From an uncultured Lachnospiraceae bacterium (lineage in GTDB: Bacteria > Bacillota > Clostridia > Lachnospirales > Lachnospiraceae), in the NCBI GenBank assembly GCA_910576535.1, contig CAJTKK010000001.1, positions 1 through 64,000 of the forward strand: a stretch of DNA of 64,000 nucleotides, in the 5' to 3' direction. A program made the translations under genes and the position numbers. This document shows, one piece after another, positions 1 through 7,677 of the stretch (position 1 is its first letter; each line of letters starts with the position of its first letter). Below the pieces are notes generated by a model, which was given only the letters and a program-made list of their open reading frames with translations, ran no database searches and was not told the DNA's origin.

Positions 1-84
1 AATCAAAACGGTAACTGGCTTGTTTTTGTAAATCGCTCGCGCAATCGCTATTCGTTGTGCCTGCCCACTTGAAAAGGAGGGTTT
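1..84 (-). pseudogene. 5'-truncated ABC transporter ATPase fragment
   Basis: Reading the minus strand from about 84 to the left edge gives an open frame with the ABC signature SSGQAQRIAIARAIYKNK followed by a hydrophobic run that would lead into Walker B. An in-frame stop (TAA at 85-87) sits just upstream, and no Walker A region is found to the right. So the N-terminal half of the ATPase has been cut off and only the signature-to-C-terminus part continues beyond the window edge. The signature resembles exporter ATPases of the bacteriocin or multidrug type, but the substrate cannot be told from 28 residues. The break at about 85 is probably a rearrangement junction, in line with the transposase debris nearby. 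Confidence 0.65.
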
Positions 85-190
85 TTAAAAAGAATGACAA
101 AAAAACTTACATGAAATAAAATACTACTATATAAAAAATATAATTACATTTTCATATTCTCACATGAAATGTACAATACTATTGGTTGAT

Positions 191-556
191 ATGAAAATGA
201 ACCATTCAACGAAAAAATTTGATTTTCATGGTCTGGGACTGGCGATTAAAAAGGCCAGAGAAGAAAGAGACTGGACACAAAGCTATGTAGCTGAACTTGT
301 CGGGCGGGATTCCCGTACAATTATGAATATTGAGAATAAAGGGCAGTACCCAGGCTTCGGGATTTTTGTCAAACTTGTTATTATGTTTGACATTCCGGCA
401 AACCAATTCATTCATGCGGATAGCAGTCAAGGAGAAAGCAGTTGTCGCAAACAGATTGACGTCCTGCTCAGTGCCATGAATGAAAAAGAGTTCATTGTAA
501 TGAGAGCCATAGCCGAAGCCTTGAAGAAATCCAGAGAAACGGAGGTTTCCGAATAG
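191..556 (+). CDS. XRE-family HTH transcriptional regulator
   Basis: About 121 residues. The first half is a helix-turn-helix domain of the Cro/C1 type: LGLAIKKAREERDWTQ, then a recognition region around VGRDSRTIMNIENKGQYPG. The C-terminal half is charged and probably helical. Proteins of this size and pattern are common single-domain regulators on integrated elements in Clostridia. No convincing ribosome binding site precedes any of the candidate ATGs at 164, 191 and 197. I prefer 191 because the extra residues from 164 do not look like part of the fold. It lies between transposon debris and a hairpin terminator, so it may be a leftover of a mobile element. Its target is unknown. Confidence 0.75.
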   Translation: MKMNHSTKKFDFHGLGLAIKKAREERDWTQSYVAELVGRDSRTIMNIENKGQYPGFGIFVKLVIMFDIPANQFIHADSSQGESSCRKQIDVLLSAMNEKEFIVMRAIAEALKKSRETEVSE

Positions 557-660
557 GGGGCTCCGTTTTGCGGCGTTTATCAAGGGTTCCGCTAAATGGC
601 AAGCAGGGCAGATGTGTCCACAGTTACTATTCTTGTACTTACATGAAAAAAATTTTTGAC

Positions 661-686
661 AACTCTCAATGTTATTGAGAGTTTTT
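661..686 (+). terminator. Intrinsic terminator downstream of the XRE gene
   Basis: A perfect 10-bp inverted repeat (AACTCTCAAT / ATTGAGAGTT) with a 3-nt loop is followed by a run of T on the plus strand. It lies about 105 nt after the stop codon of the XRE gene and would end its transcript. Confidence 0.75.
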
Positions 687-770
687 ATCCTCATCTGCTA
701 TTTCTGCTCATTCCTCTAAATAGCTTTTTTAATGGTTTAATATCAAACATTTTAGCTTAAGCTGCCTGAT

Positions 771-1097
771 GTGGTTCATATTCCAGACGGGGCAACCATT
801 TGCCGTGTCATGGGAGGGGTCGGCCCTATCCATAAATCCAGGCACAAGCCAGACGGCATCACAAAAGCGGATAAAGAAACCCGCAAACCTGATGATATAA
901 TGAAACACGGCTTTACAGCAGGAAAACCGGCTGGAAAATGTGTAGCCGGTATGATGGAAATAAAAGCCTCTGACGGGAAAACCTATGTTCCAGCCATATT
1001 TGACCGCTATGATCTGGCAGTAAATAGTCCCGTCAGGGACACCATGAGTTATTATCTGATGCCACAGCCGGCTGACTTCCGGTTACCAAATGGCTAA
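771..1097 (+). pseudogene. IS3-family transposase OrfB remnant
   Basis: The translated segment carries the region that precedes and opens the DDE catalytic domain of IS3/IS150-type OrfB proteins: a KPDGITKADKE-like stretch, then KHGFTAGKPAGKCV and EIKASDGKTYVPAIFD. In intact relatives the first catalytic Asp follows CVT (CVTDITEI); here the same place reads CVAGMMEI, so the catalytic Asp is lost. Only about 100 of roughly 280 residues remain, with no second Asp or Glu. It is a dead fragment, and it supports the view that the left flank is a site of past insertions. The family assignment is from pattern memory and is moderately certain. Confidence 0.65.
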
Positions 1098-1222
1098 AAT
1101 CAATTTTGCAAAAAATCTTGTCACTATCAAATTTGTTATAAGTCATTAGTTTTTATTCCACGCAGTTTCGTATCCTTATTTTCTATCATATAAGCAGCCA
1201 AGAAAACTTTGCTATACGATAA

Positions 1223-1259
1223 AAGGGCTGTGTACTAATTACTTAGCGCAGCAGCCCTT
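1223..1259 (-). terminator. Hairpin terminator downstream of the small secreted protein gene
   Basis: Inverted repeat AAGGGCTG / CAGCCCTT (1223-1230 and 1252-1259) with a 21-nt loop. On the minus strand the stem is followed by TTTATCG. It lies about 50 nt past the stop of the gene at 1311 and could end the BlaI/M56 operon. The region 1098-1310 shows no other gene. Confidence 0.55.
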
Positions 1260-1310
1260 GAAAAATACTTAATAGTCAATATGATAATTATAAGAAACCG
1301 TTAAGTCCAT

Positions 1311-1571
1311 TTAGGTATATAATTCCCATTCTCCAACCCAGCATTGGTCTGTATAATTATATAAACGGCGGTAAAGCTTTCCATCTTCTATCTTGAACCT
1401 CCATTCAATAATTGGAGAACGGGGCTGTATTCCTTCAGATTCCGCTACTTCTTCAAACGGCATAACTTCACATGCTTGTGAAGTAACATTAAAAGAAAAC
1501 GCTAACATTGTTGCCAATGAAATACTTGATATACCAACCAAGAAATTTCTTTTTAAATTTTTTCTACTCAT
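1311..1571 (-). CDS. Small secreted protein of the M56/BlaI operon
   Basis: 86 residues. Residues 1-33 form a signal peptide: a basic start MSRKNLKRN, a hydrophobic core to about 27, and a likely cleavage near TSQA. The mature part of about 50 residues is rich in Trp, Tyr and Arg and ends GEWELYT; it has one Cys (in DQCWV). The start codon overlaps the end of the M56-peptidase gene by 8 nt, so the two are translated together. I do not recognise a named family. Its position at the end of a BlaI-BlaR1-like operon suggests it is the exported product or ligand linked to that sensor, but no function can be read from the sequence. Confidence 0.7.
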   Translation of the reverse strand: MSRKNLKRNFLVGISSISLATMLAFSFNVTSQACEVMPFEEVAESEGIQPRSPIIEWRFKIEDGKLYRRLYNYTDQCWVGEWELYT

Positions 1572-2712
1572 TTCTTTTTGCCTCCTCTAAACTATCATAA
1601 ATTTGTGTACTGTCACCGGATACCTCTGATACGGTTCCTACATATTGACTATCTAAGTAAAAATCATATGTACCGTCTGAATTTTTCAAATAAAATACAC
1701 CATCCTTTAAACCAAAAGTTCCATCCGCATCCTCTTCACGTATGGAATAAGGTTCAAATATGAAAACAATCGGACATATAATTACCAAAAATATAATTGC
1801 AATAGATAACAAAATACTTTTAACTGTTTTTCTTTTAATAATCTCCAGATTTTCCAGCATTAAGCTAATTCGTTTATGCACCGCCGACGGGCTTTCATTT
1901 TGAAACGACATCAGCCAATGTCCGCTTCGCTTTTTCTTTTCCCTGCTCCTTGCCACATTTACCAAACATTCTGAATATTTTAATTGTTCCAAATCCGGCA
2001 GATCCCGAATCACCTTAAAATCTACATTAATTTCCTGCATATCAGCAACTAAATTACATAGAACATACATAAATGGATTCCACCAGTAAATAACTTTTAA
2101 TAACTCACAAAGCAGCTTAATTACCATATCCCCACGATAATAATGCAACATTTCATGCTTTAATACAAAATACCTATCTCTTTCTGAAAATTCAAATTTA
2201 GGTATTACTATACTCGGCTTTATAATCCCAAATACAAACGGCGTGTTCACTTCTTCCGCTGTCAATATCTCAAAGAAAACCCGCCTTTTATATTCTGCGT
2301 TTATTTTCTTAGCAACTTTTTCAAATACTGGGTCTTCTAATTTTAGAAATCCTGCCAGCTGAATCCTTATTGTAATATATGAATGCACAAGCTTAATAAA
2401 TACCGCTACTGACCCGGTTAGCCAAACCATGCCTAGCAATTTCTGTACGCTCACTTCAGTACCGTATACTTTAAATGCTGATTCTTGAATAAAAATATAA
2501 ATATCTGGATATATTGCATGAATTGGAATATTATTTGTTATAGGAAGTTCTATTGGAACAAGCATTCTAATTAGAATAAACAGCATACAAGCCAATAAAA
2601 ATCTAACGTCTAATTGAAGTACAGCATTATTATTTCTTAGAACCACTTTTAATAAAATAACAGCTATACTGCTAAATAGACTAATACTAATCAACACTGA
2701 AACTCTAATCAT
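1564..2712 (-). CDS. M56-family (BlaR1-like) membrane metallopeptidase / sensor
   Basis: 382 residues. An N-terminal membrane region (about 5-110) is followed by a cytoplasmic zinc-metallopeptidase domain with HEMLH at 186-190, then YYRGD and a downstream WWNPF segment typical of the M56/BlaR1 family. Another membrane helix (about 298-318) leads to an external tail of about 60 residues that contains DGVFYLKNSDGTYDFYLD and not a penicillin-binding domain. In the family, the peptidase relieves repression by causing cleavage of a BlaI-type repressor; the repressor gene lies immediately upstream. ATG is preceded by AAGGGT. The short tail means the signal sensed is probably not a beta-lactam. A close paralogue is encoded at 3361-4530. 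Confidence 0.85.
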   Translation of the reverse strand: MIRVSVLISISLFSSIAVILLKVVLRNNNAVLQLDVRFLLACMLFILIRMLVPIELPITNNIPIHAIYPDIYIFIQESAFKVYGTEVSVQKLLGMVWLTGSVAVFIKLVHSYITIRIQLAGFLKLEDPVFEKVAKKINAEYKRRVFFEILTAEEVNTPFVFGIIKPSIVIPKFEFSERDRYFVLKHEMLHYYRGDMVIKLLCELLKVIYWWNPFMYVLCNLVADMQEINVDFKVIRDLPDLEQLKYSECLVNVARSREKKKRSGHWLMSFQNESPSAVHKRISLMLENLEIIKRKTVKSILLSIAIIFLVIICPIVFIFEPYSIREEDADGTFGLKDGVFYLKNSDGTYDFYLDSQYVGTVSEVSGDSTQIYDSLEEAKRNE

Positions 2713-2732
2713 TATTCATTACCCTTGAAAAC

Positions 2733-3155
2733 TTACCCTCTTTTCATAATTCTTTCCCTCTGCATTTTAATCATTTCTTCCAAGTCATTCAATTCTTCCA
2801 AAACAGAATCACTATCAGCATCATCTAATAGAGCAGCTACTAAATTTGAAGCAGTAATGTCCCTACACTGTTTTTTCTTAAAGTCATTAGAAAATCTTTT
2901 CAACTCAAAATCTTTCAACTCAATTGTGGGCCGATAGCATCTTCCAAACACATTACCGCTTTTTGCAAAATCGACTACCTCGATTAAACCCTTTTTTAAC
3001 ATCCTTTTTAACGTTGTATGCACTGTTGCTAATTTTAAATCATCTTGCGCTTCTGCAATTTCCGAGGCCAGTAAAGGTCTATTCGCATTCCATAGTACAT
3101 AAAGAATATCTACTTCACGTTCCGGCAGCTCAAAAATATCCTCTTTTTTTCTCAT
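2733..3155 (-). CDS. BlaI/MecI/CopY-family transcriptional repressor
   Basis: 140 residues. The N-terminal half is a winged helix with features of the penicillinase-repressor family: ELPEREVDILYVLWNANRPL, then TVHTTLKRMLKKGLIEV. The C-terminal half is the dimerisation region. The start is set at 3155 because GGAGGT lies 8 nt upstream of that ATG; an ATG 15 nt further upstream has no such site. It is the first gene of the operon BlaI / M56 peptidase / secreted peptide. A strong promoter with nearby dyad and direct repeats (3235-3346) precedes it, consistent with autoregulation as known for this family. The inducing signal is unknown. Confidence 0.88.
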   Translation of the reverse strand: MRKKEDIFELPEREVDILYVLWNANRPLLASEIAEAQDDLKLATVHTTLKRMLKKGLIEVVDFAKSGNVFGRCYRPTIELKDFELKRFSNDFKKKQCRDITASNLVAALLDDADSDSVLEELNDLEEMIKMQRERIMKRG

Positions 3156-3234
3156 AATATTTACCTCCATTTTCTAGTTTATATCTCCTTATTTATATTT
3201 TCCCCAGATACGCCAATCCCATAATCCTACTTTA

Positions 3235-3346
3235 AAACTGTATTTAATATTTTTTCCTTTTTATTCATTAAACTGTATTTTTTTGTCTTATATTGTCTTA
3301 ATTTTATCATATTCGTCTTTCTATGTAAATATTATTTTATTACATA
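3235..3346 (-). promoter_or_regulatory. BlaI-operon promoter with candidate operators
   Basis: On the minus strand TTTACA (3324-3329), a 17-bp spacer and TAAAAT (3301-3306) form a near-consensus promoter firing into the BlaI gene. A perfect 7-bp inverted repeat TATGTAA / TTACATA (3322-3328 and 3340-3346) overlaps the -35 box. Downstream of the start are two copies of an 11-base direct repeat (plus-strand AAACTGTATTT at 3235-3245 and 3270-3280). Read on the minus strand these contain TACAGT, akin to the TACA half-sites bound by BlaI/MecI. Operator function is inferred. Confidence 0.6.
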
Positions 3347-3360
3347 CCAATAATGTGCTT

Positions 3361-4530
3361 TCATTGCGCTCTTTCCGCTTCTTCCAGACTATTATATATT
3401 TGCGCGTCCCCTGCCACTTCTGATACTGTTGCTATATACTCACCATCCAAATAAAATTCATACGTCCCATCCGGATTCCGCAAATAAAAAATACCATCCT
3501 GCATCCCAAAACTTCCGGCCGCATCCTCTTCCGGTATATGATATGGTTCAAAGACAAAAACATTCGGGCATACCAGAACAAGCCCTAAAATAATTACGGA
3601 CAACAGAATACTTGCCACAGTTTTCTTCCCGCTGATTTCAAGGTTCTGCATCATAAGGCAGATCCGTTTCCGCACTGCCGTTGAACTCTCGCCTTGAAAA
3701 GATATCATCCAGGCTTCCCTGTTCCTTCTTTTTCTTTTCCGTTTTCTTTCTTCCCTGTCCTTGGCTATCTTCACCAGACATTCCGAATACTTTAACTGTT
3801 CCAGTTCAGGCAACTTTCTGATGATTTTGAAATCCACATTAATTTCCTGCATATTAGACACCAAACCGCCTAACGTTTTGACCAACGGGTTCCACCAGTA
3901 AATTGCCCTTAACAGTTCGCAAAATAATTTAATTAATGTATCCCCGCGGTAATAATGCAGCATTTCATGTTTCAGGATAAAGTAAATATCTTCATCCGGA
4001 AGCTCTAATGCCGGTACAGGCAACACAATATCCGGCTTACATATACCGAACGTAAACGGAGTCTCCTCTCTTTTTGTCACCAAAAATTTAAAACGGACTT
4101 TCCTTCTGCATTCCTTGCCGATCTTTTCAGCTATCCGGAATATTCTTGGGTTATCCATTTCATCGAACAGGTCCAGTTCCTTCCTTATCGAAACGTACTC
4201 ATGGACAAACTGGCTAATTCTTATGATTGCCCCTATTAACCAGACGACGCCAAACAGATTTTGAATACTTATCTCCATACCGGCGACCTTGGCCAGAGGT
4301 TCTTTTAAACCCATATAAAAATCCGGATATATTTTACAAATTGGAATATTGCTTGTCACCGGCGACTCCACCGGGACAAATAGACGGAATAAAATAAACA
4401 ACATGCACGCCAGCAAGAACCTGACATCCAGACGCAGCACCGCATTATTATTGCGGAAGACAAATTTCAGCAAAATAATAGCTATGCTGCTGAAGAAAAC
4501 AATACTAAATAAAACGGAAGACCTTATCAC
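3361..4530 (-). CDS. Second M56-family (BlaR1-like) membrane metallopeptidase
   Basis: 389 residues from a GTG start at 4530. AAGAGG lies 9 nt before this GTG, and from here the protein aligns with the start of its paralogue (VIRSSVL against MIRVSVL); an upstream in-frame ATG at 4572 has no binding site. Zinc motif HEMLH at about 188-192, followed by YYRGD and WWNPL. The external tail repeats the paralogue's pattern (DGIFYLRNPDGTYEFYLDGE). No BlaI gene is attached, so it may act on the BlaI encoded at 2733-3155. The paralogues share most of their sequence, which points to tandem duplication. It is preceded by a promoter-hairpin cassette at 4658-4778 and by a 10-bp palindrome CAGATATCTG at 4583-4592. 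Confidence 0.82.
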   Translation of the reverse strand: MIRSSVLFSIVFFSSIAIILLKFVFRNNNAVLRLDVRFLLACMLFILFRLFVPVESPVTSNIPICKIYPDFYMGLKEPLAKVAGMEISIQNLFGVVWLIGAIIRISQFVHEYVSIRKELDLFDEMDNPRIFRIAEKIGKECRRKVRFKFLVTKREETPFTFGICKPDIVLPVPALELPDEDIYFILKHEMLHYYRGDTLIKLFCELLRAIYWWNPLVKTLGGLVSNMQEINVDFKIIRKLPELEQLKYSECLVKIAKDREERKRKRKRRNREAWMISFQGESSTAVRKRICLMMQNLEISGKKTVASILLSVIILGLVLVCPNVFVFEPYHIPEEDAAGSFGMQDGIFYLRNPDGTYEFYLDGEYIATVSEVAGDAQIYNSLEEAERAQ

Positions 4531-4657
4531 TACCCCATACCTCTTTATCATTTGTATAATAAAATCCCCCATATATATCTATCAGATATCTGCAATTTTA
4601 TCTATAGACCGCCAAAATATATTTTTATCAATCTTTTGGCATTTAAAACATACATAG

Positions 4658-4778
4658 AAAAAAATAGCAGGCATTTTGCTCTTGCGCCAATACCTACTAT
4701 TCCTCTTGTAAAATTTCCCTTTTACATAATCACCTCAGTGATTAATATTATATTACCATAAATTGCCAATTTTGTAAA
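4658..4778 (-). repeat. Promoter-hairpin cassette, copy A
   Basis: Minus-strand promoter TTTACA (4773-4778), 17-bp spacer, TAATAT (4750-4755). The leader contains TGTAAAAGGG and then a 13-bp stem (arms 4689-4701 and 4663-4675, two G-U pairs) followed by seven T, the form of an intrinsic terminator. The predicted transcript is roughly 85 nt and ends about 130 nt before the second M56 gene. It could be a small RNA gene or an attenuator. Two relatives lie at 4945-5053 and 6451-6558. Confidence 0.6.
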
Positions 4779-4944
4779 GAGTATTTTTGAGAATATTCTT
4801 TTAAAAAAACATATTACTTTATCAAACCAGCCATATAACCTCTATGTTCTCACATAATATTTTAAAAAGCAGTGCTTTTTCCATGTTTTTCTTTTGTTTC
4901 CAGCAATTAAAAACTCCTGTTTCTTATTTTTCTATTTTTATCCC

Positions 4945-5053
4945 CAACGCAAAATGGCAAATGCTTCTGCTTCTCAGCTTTCTGCACTTGCCATCCCTTT
5001 ATGTTTACCCTTTTACATGTTGTTATCATAACATAATATCCATTTAATGTAAA
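4945..5053 (-). repeat. Promoter-hairpin cassette, copy B
   Basis: Minus-strand promoter TTTACA (5048-5053), 17-bp spacer, TATGAT (5025-5030), then TGTAAAAGGG and an 11-bp stem (arms 4984-4994 and 4954-4964) enclosing a smaller GCT/AGC hairpin. It lies in the 661-nt stretch 4531-5191 between the thymidylate-kinase-like gene and the second M56 gene. Apart from copies A and B and the palindrome at 4583-4592 I see nothing coding in that stretch. Confidence 0.6.
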
Positions 5054-5191
5054 TATTATTTTCAAAAATAACCTTGCTTTTTTTCAGCATACAGTAATAA
5101 TACACAAAAAGATGCACTAAGTCTCACTGATACATCCAAGCCGGCAGTGCGGGCGCAGTTGTGCAAGGGACAGATCCTTTCACGTTTTCTT

Positions 5192-5845
5192 TCAGTCAAA
5201 ATATCCCTTCACGGCATCCCACACCATGCCGGCAATCCGTTCTTTCGTCTGGCTTCCATCAATTATCACATAGTTTTCTTCCTTTTCCAGCAGCCCAAAA
5301 GCCCTCTCATAATTTTCCCGCACTTTTACTAATCTGGATTTTTTTTCATACAGCTCCTGACGGAACCGGTTTTTCGCAATTCTTTCCAAAGCGGTATCCG
5401 GATCAACATCAATAAATACCGTAACTGCCGGCCTTAAGATTTCACTGCTTTGTTCGTTTGCCTTAATTACCCATTCCATGGGCATGTCCACACTATGATA
5501 AGCATATGAAGAAAAATAATATCTGTCGGTAAGGACTGTAATCCCCTCATTTATTTTATGAAGGATTCCATCTATATCATTAAGCAAATGATCTAAACGG
5601 TCTGCAGCAAACAAGGCTGCAATCACCCGGTTGTCCATTTTCATCCTTCCTGTCATTACTTGATGGATCAAAGATCCTATAGGGGAATCTGTTGGTTCCA
5701 TCGTCGGATAACACCGGATCCCGCTTTGTTTTAAACGGTCCGCCAGCAACGCTATCTGTGTGCTTTTGCCGCTGCCGTCAATACCTTCAAATGCAATAAA
5801 CTTCCCTTTTTTTACTTCTTCTTTTTTTGCGGCTTTTATCTCCAT
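5192..5845 (-). CDS. tmk: Thymidylate kinase-like protein
   Basis: 217 residues, the usual size for bacterial dTMP kinase, which phosphorylates dTMP to dTDP. Walker A is FEGIDGSGKST (about 20-30). MEPTDSPIG matches the substrate-loop region, TDRYYFSSYAY carries the DRY motif, and AKNRFRQELYEKKS resembles the lid. The 16-residue lysine-rich N-terminal extension before GKFIAFEG is unusual. GAGAGG precedes the ATG. The gene stands alone, with a candidate promoter at 5883-5912. Whether this is the housekeeping copy or an extra kinase linked to the glycan locus cannot be decided from this window. Confidence 0.85.
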   Translation of the reverse strand: MEIKAAKKEEVKKGKFIAFEGIDGSGKSTQIALLADRLKQSGIRCYPTMEPTDSPIGSLIHQVMTGRMKMDNRVIAALFAADRLDHLLNDIDGILHKINEGITVLTDRYYFSSYAYHSVDMPMEWVIKANEQSSEILRPAVTVFIDVDPDTALERIAKNRFRQELYEKKSRLVKVRENYERAFGLLEKEENYVIIDGSQTKERIAGMVWDAVKGYFD

Positions 5846-5882
5846 AATATCTTTCCTCTCCCATTATAATTATTGAATATTT

Positions 5883-5912
5883 AGTATAATACAGCCTGCT
5901 TGACACAAACAA
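5883..5912 (-). promoter_or_regulatory. Candidate promoter of the thymidylate kinase-like gene
   Basis: Minus strand TTGTTT (5907-5912), 18-bp spacer, TATACT (5883-5888), about 40 nt before the start codon. Confidence 0.4.
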
Positions 5913-5966
5913 GCTCTGCCTGTCCTTCTGACCCGGCGTCTGTCCGGGCCGTCATGCGGCCTTCCA

Positions 5967-6224
5967 TCATCTCTTTAAAAAATCGCTGAATTCCTTTAAT
6001 TCCTTTTTCTTTTCCGCTGTAAGACTGTTAAATTCCATATTTTGAACCGCACCTTCTAAGGCATATAAATGCACCAGGCAAACCTGGGGATACCTTTCCT
6101 TCAGCTTCAGAAACGCCCCCTTTGCCCCTGCCTGAACCAGTTCTTCGGAGGAACTGATCCCAATGGATATCAGCTTTTTCTCCATCTCTTTCCCAATATT
6201 AATCATAGATGTTAATTCCGCCAT
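5967..6224 (-). CDS. TfoX/Sxy C-terminal domain protein
   Basis: 85 residues made up of a single TfoX C-terminal-type domain: a helix-hairpin-helix-like start (INIGKEMEKKLISIGISS), then LVQAGAKGAFLKLKERYPQVCLVHLYALEGAV. In proteobacteria TfoX is a competence regulator, but stand-alone C-terminal domains like this are widespread in Bacteria without a known role. The gene is isolated, about 120 nt upstream of the kinase gene and in the same direction, and is preceded by promoter-hairpin cassette C. Family call is good; function is open. Confidence 0.75.
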   Translation of the reverse strand: MAELTSMINIGKEMEKKLISIGISSSEELVQAGAKGAFLKLKERYPQVCLVHLYALEGAVQNMEFNSLTAEKKKELKEFSDFLKR

Positions 6225-6450
6225 GTTTTTCTCCCATCAAAAACGGTCCGTTCTCCAATATCCCGCTTTTATTCTGCCATTTTCCCCTCATTCATTCCCT
6301 GATTCTTTATTCCGTCAATCCTGGTTTTCTGTGTCCTATATTAACGAAAAGAGTTTCTATATTGAATGACAATATGCAACTATTTTTTAGTTACTATATC
6401 ATGATGCTGTGCGGATATCAACTATTTAAATGTTTTCCAGACACAGCGGC

Positions 6451-6558
6451 AAAACGCAAATGGCAGGCACGTCCAGCCAAAGCTTTTCATGTCTGCCATT
6501 CCTCTATATATACCCTTTTACAGTTACTTATTCTATCATATTTTTCCTGTTGAGTAAA
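6451..6558 (-). repeat. Promoter-hairpin cassette, copy C
   Basis: Minus-strand promoter TTTACT (6553-6558), 17-bp spacer, TAGAAT (6530-6535), then TGTAAAAGGG and a 12-base stem (arms 6488-6499 and 6460-6471, one mismatch and one G-U pair) with an inner AGC/GCT hairpin. The stem bases differ from copy B but keep pairing, which suggests selection on structure. The rest of the gap 6225-6583 shows no gene. Confidence 0.6.
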
Positions 6559-6583
6559 GATTATTTGACAAAATACGATAGAA

Positions 6584-7648
6584 CTATTTTAAAAATAATT
6601 CTATCTGTTTTTTCATACATCCCGGCACATCTTCCCCTTCCAGATATGCTTTCGTCCATTCAATAATCTTTTCCACTGCTATTTCCACATTCCACCGGGG
6701 TTCCCATTGGAACACCCTCTTGATTTTAGAGCAGTCCAGTTTTAAGAAGTTAGCCTCATGAGGCCCTCCGTCATATGCATTGACCCATGAAAGGCTGCCG
6801 CCCATCTTCTCATTCCATTTCCGGCAAAACAGCGTCACCAGATCCCCCGTTGTCCAGCAGTCTTCTTCCCCGGGGCCTACATTATAGCTTCCGGCATATG
6901 ATATATCATCATATTGCGCCTGGCATATCATCAGATAAGCTGCGACAGGCTCCAATACATGCTCATACGGCCTTGTTGAGCGGGGATTCCGGACAACAAT
7001 CTCTTTCCCGGCCTGCGCCGCCCTTATGCAGTCAGGGATAATACGGTCCGTTGCAAAGTCACCGCCCCCTATTACATTGCCTGCCCTGGCCGTGGAAATT
7101 GCCGTCTTACCATCTGCAAAAAAAGAGTTCTTATAACTGCCAGTCACCAGTTCGGAACAGGACTTGGAATTAGAATAAGGGTCATAGCCGTTTAATTCCT
7201 CATTTTCCCGGTACCCCCATTCCCACTCTTTGTTCAGATATACTTTATCCGTTGTTACATTAAGGAACGACTTTACCGAACCAGAATTGCGTACACATTC
7301 CAGTATATTCACTGTCCCCATTACATTTACTTCATACGTATATACCGGTTTTTTATAAGAATCACGGACTAACGGCTGCGCTGCCATATGAATCACAATT
7401 TCCGGACATGTTTCGTCAAATATTTGCTGCAGACGGGAGAGATCCCTGACATCGCCAATGACGGAACGCATCTTCCCCTCCAGCCCGCAAATTTCAAACA
7501 GGTTTGGTTGGGTCGGCGGTTCCAGGGCATATCCGGTAACATCCGCCCCCCACTCCGTCAGCAGTTTGCACATCCAGCTTCCCTTAAACCCTGTATGGCC
7601 GGTAATCAGAACCTTCTTCCCTTTATAAAAGTCCATGTTTAATTTCAT
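6584..7648 (-). CDS. rfbG: CDP-glucose 4,6-dehydratase
   Basis: 354 residues of the extended short-chain dehydrogenase family. Nucleotide-binding GHTGFKGSW (about 16-24) is the variant typical of CDP-glucose 4,6-dehydratases, and PTQPNLFE follows. STDKVY and the YDPYSNSK active-site segment are present. The enzyme makes CDP-4-keto-6-deoxyglucose, the precursor of 3,6-dideoxyhexoses such as abequose, tyvelose or ascarylose. No glucose-1-phosphate cytidylyltransferase or later dideoxy gene is in the window, so the partner genes must lie elsewhere or the pathway is incomplete. AAAGGA lies 8 nt before the ATG. It is the last gene of the glycan locus in transcription order. Confidence 0.85.
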   Translation of the reverse strand: MKLNMDFYKGKKVLITGHTGFKGSWMCKLLTEWGADVTGYALEPPTQPNLFEICGLEGKMRSVIGDVRDLSRLQQIFDETCPEIVIHMAAQPLVRDSYKKPVYTYEVNVMGTVNILECVRNSGSVKSFLNVTTDKVYLNKEWEWGYRENEELNGYDPYSNSKSCSELVTGSYKNSFFADGKTAISTARAGNVIGGGDFATDRIIPDCIRAAQAGKEIVVRNPRSTRPYEHVLEPVAAYLMICQAQYDDISYAGSYNVGPGEEDCWTTGDLVTLFCRKWNEKMGGSLSWVNAYDGGPHEANFLKLDCSKIKRVFQWEPRWNVEIAVEKIIEWTKAYLEGEDVPGCMKKQIELFLK

Positions 7649-7677
7649 CTTCTTTATCCTTTACGCTGCATTCCTTA

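Noticed and set aside
206..694. Minus-strand open frame of 162 codons opposite the XRE gene
   Set aside because: It is the antisense of a recognisable HTH gene and shows no family features or ribosome site.
6425..6511. Short minus-strand frame in cassette C with a GAGG site (starts MADMKSFGWTCLP)
   Set aside because: Copy B has a stop after six codons in the same frame and copy A lacks the start, so the hairpin and not the peptide is the shared feature.
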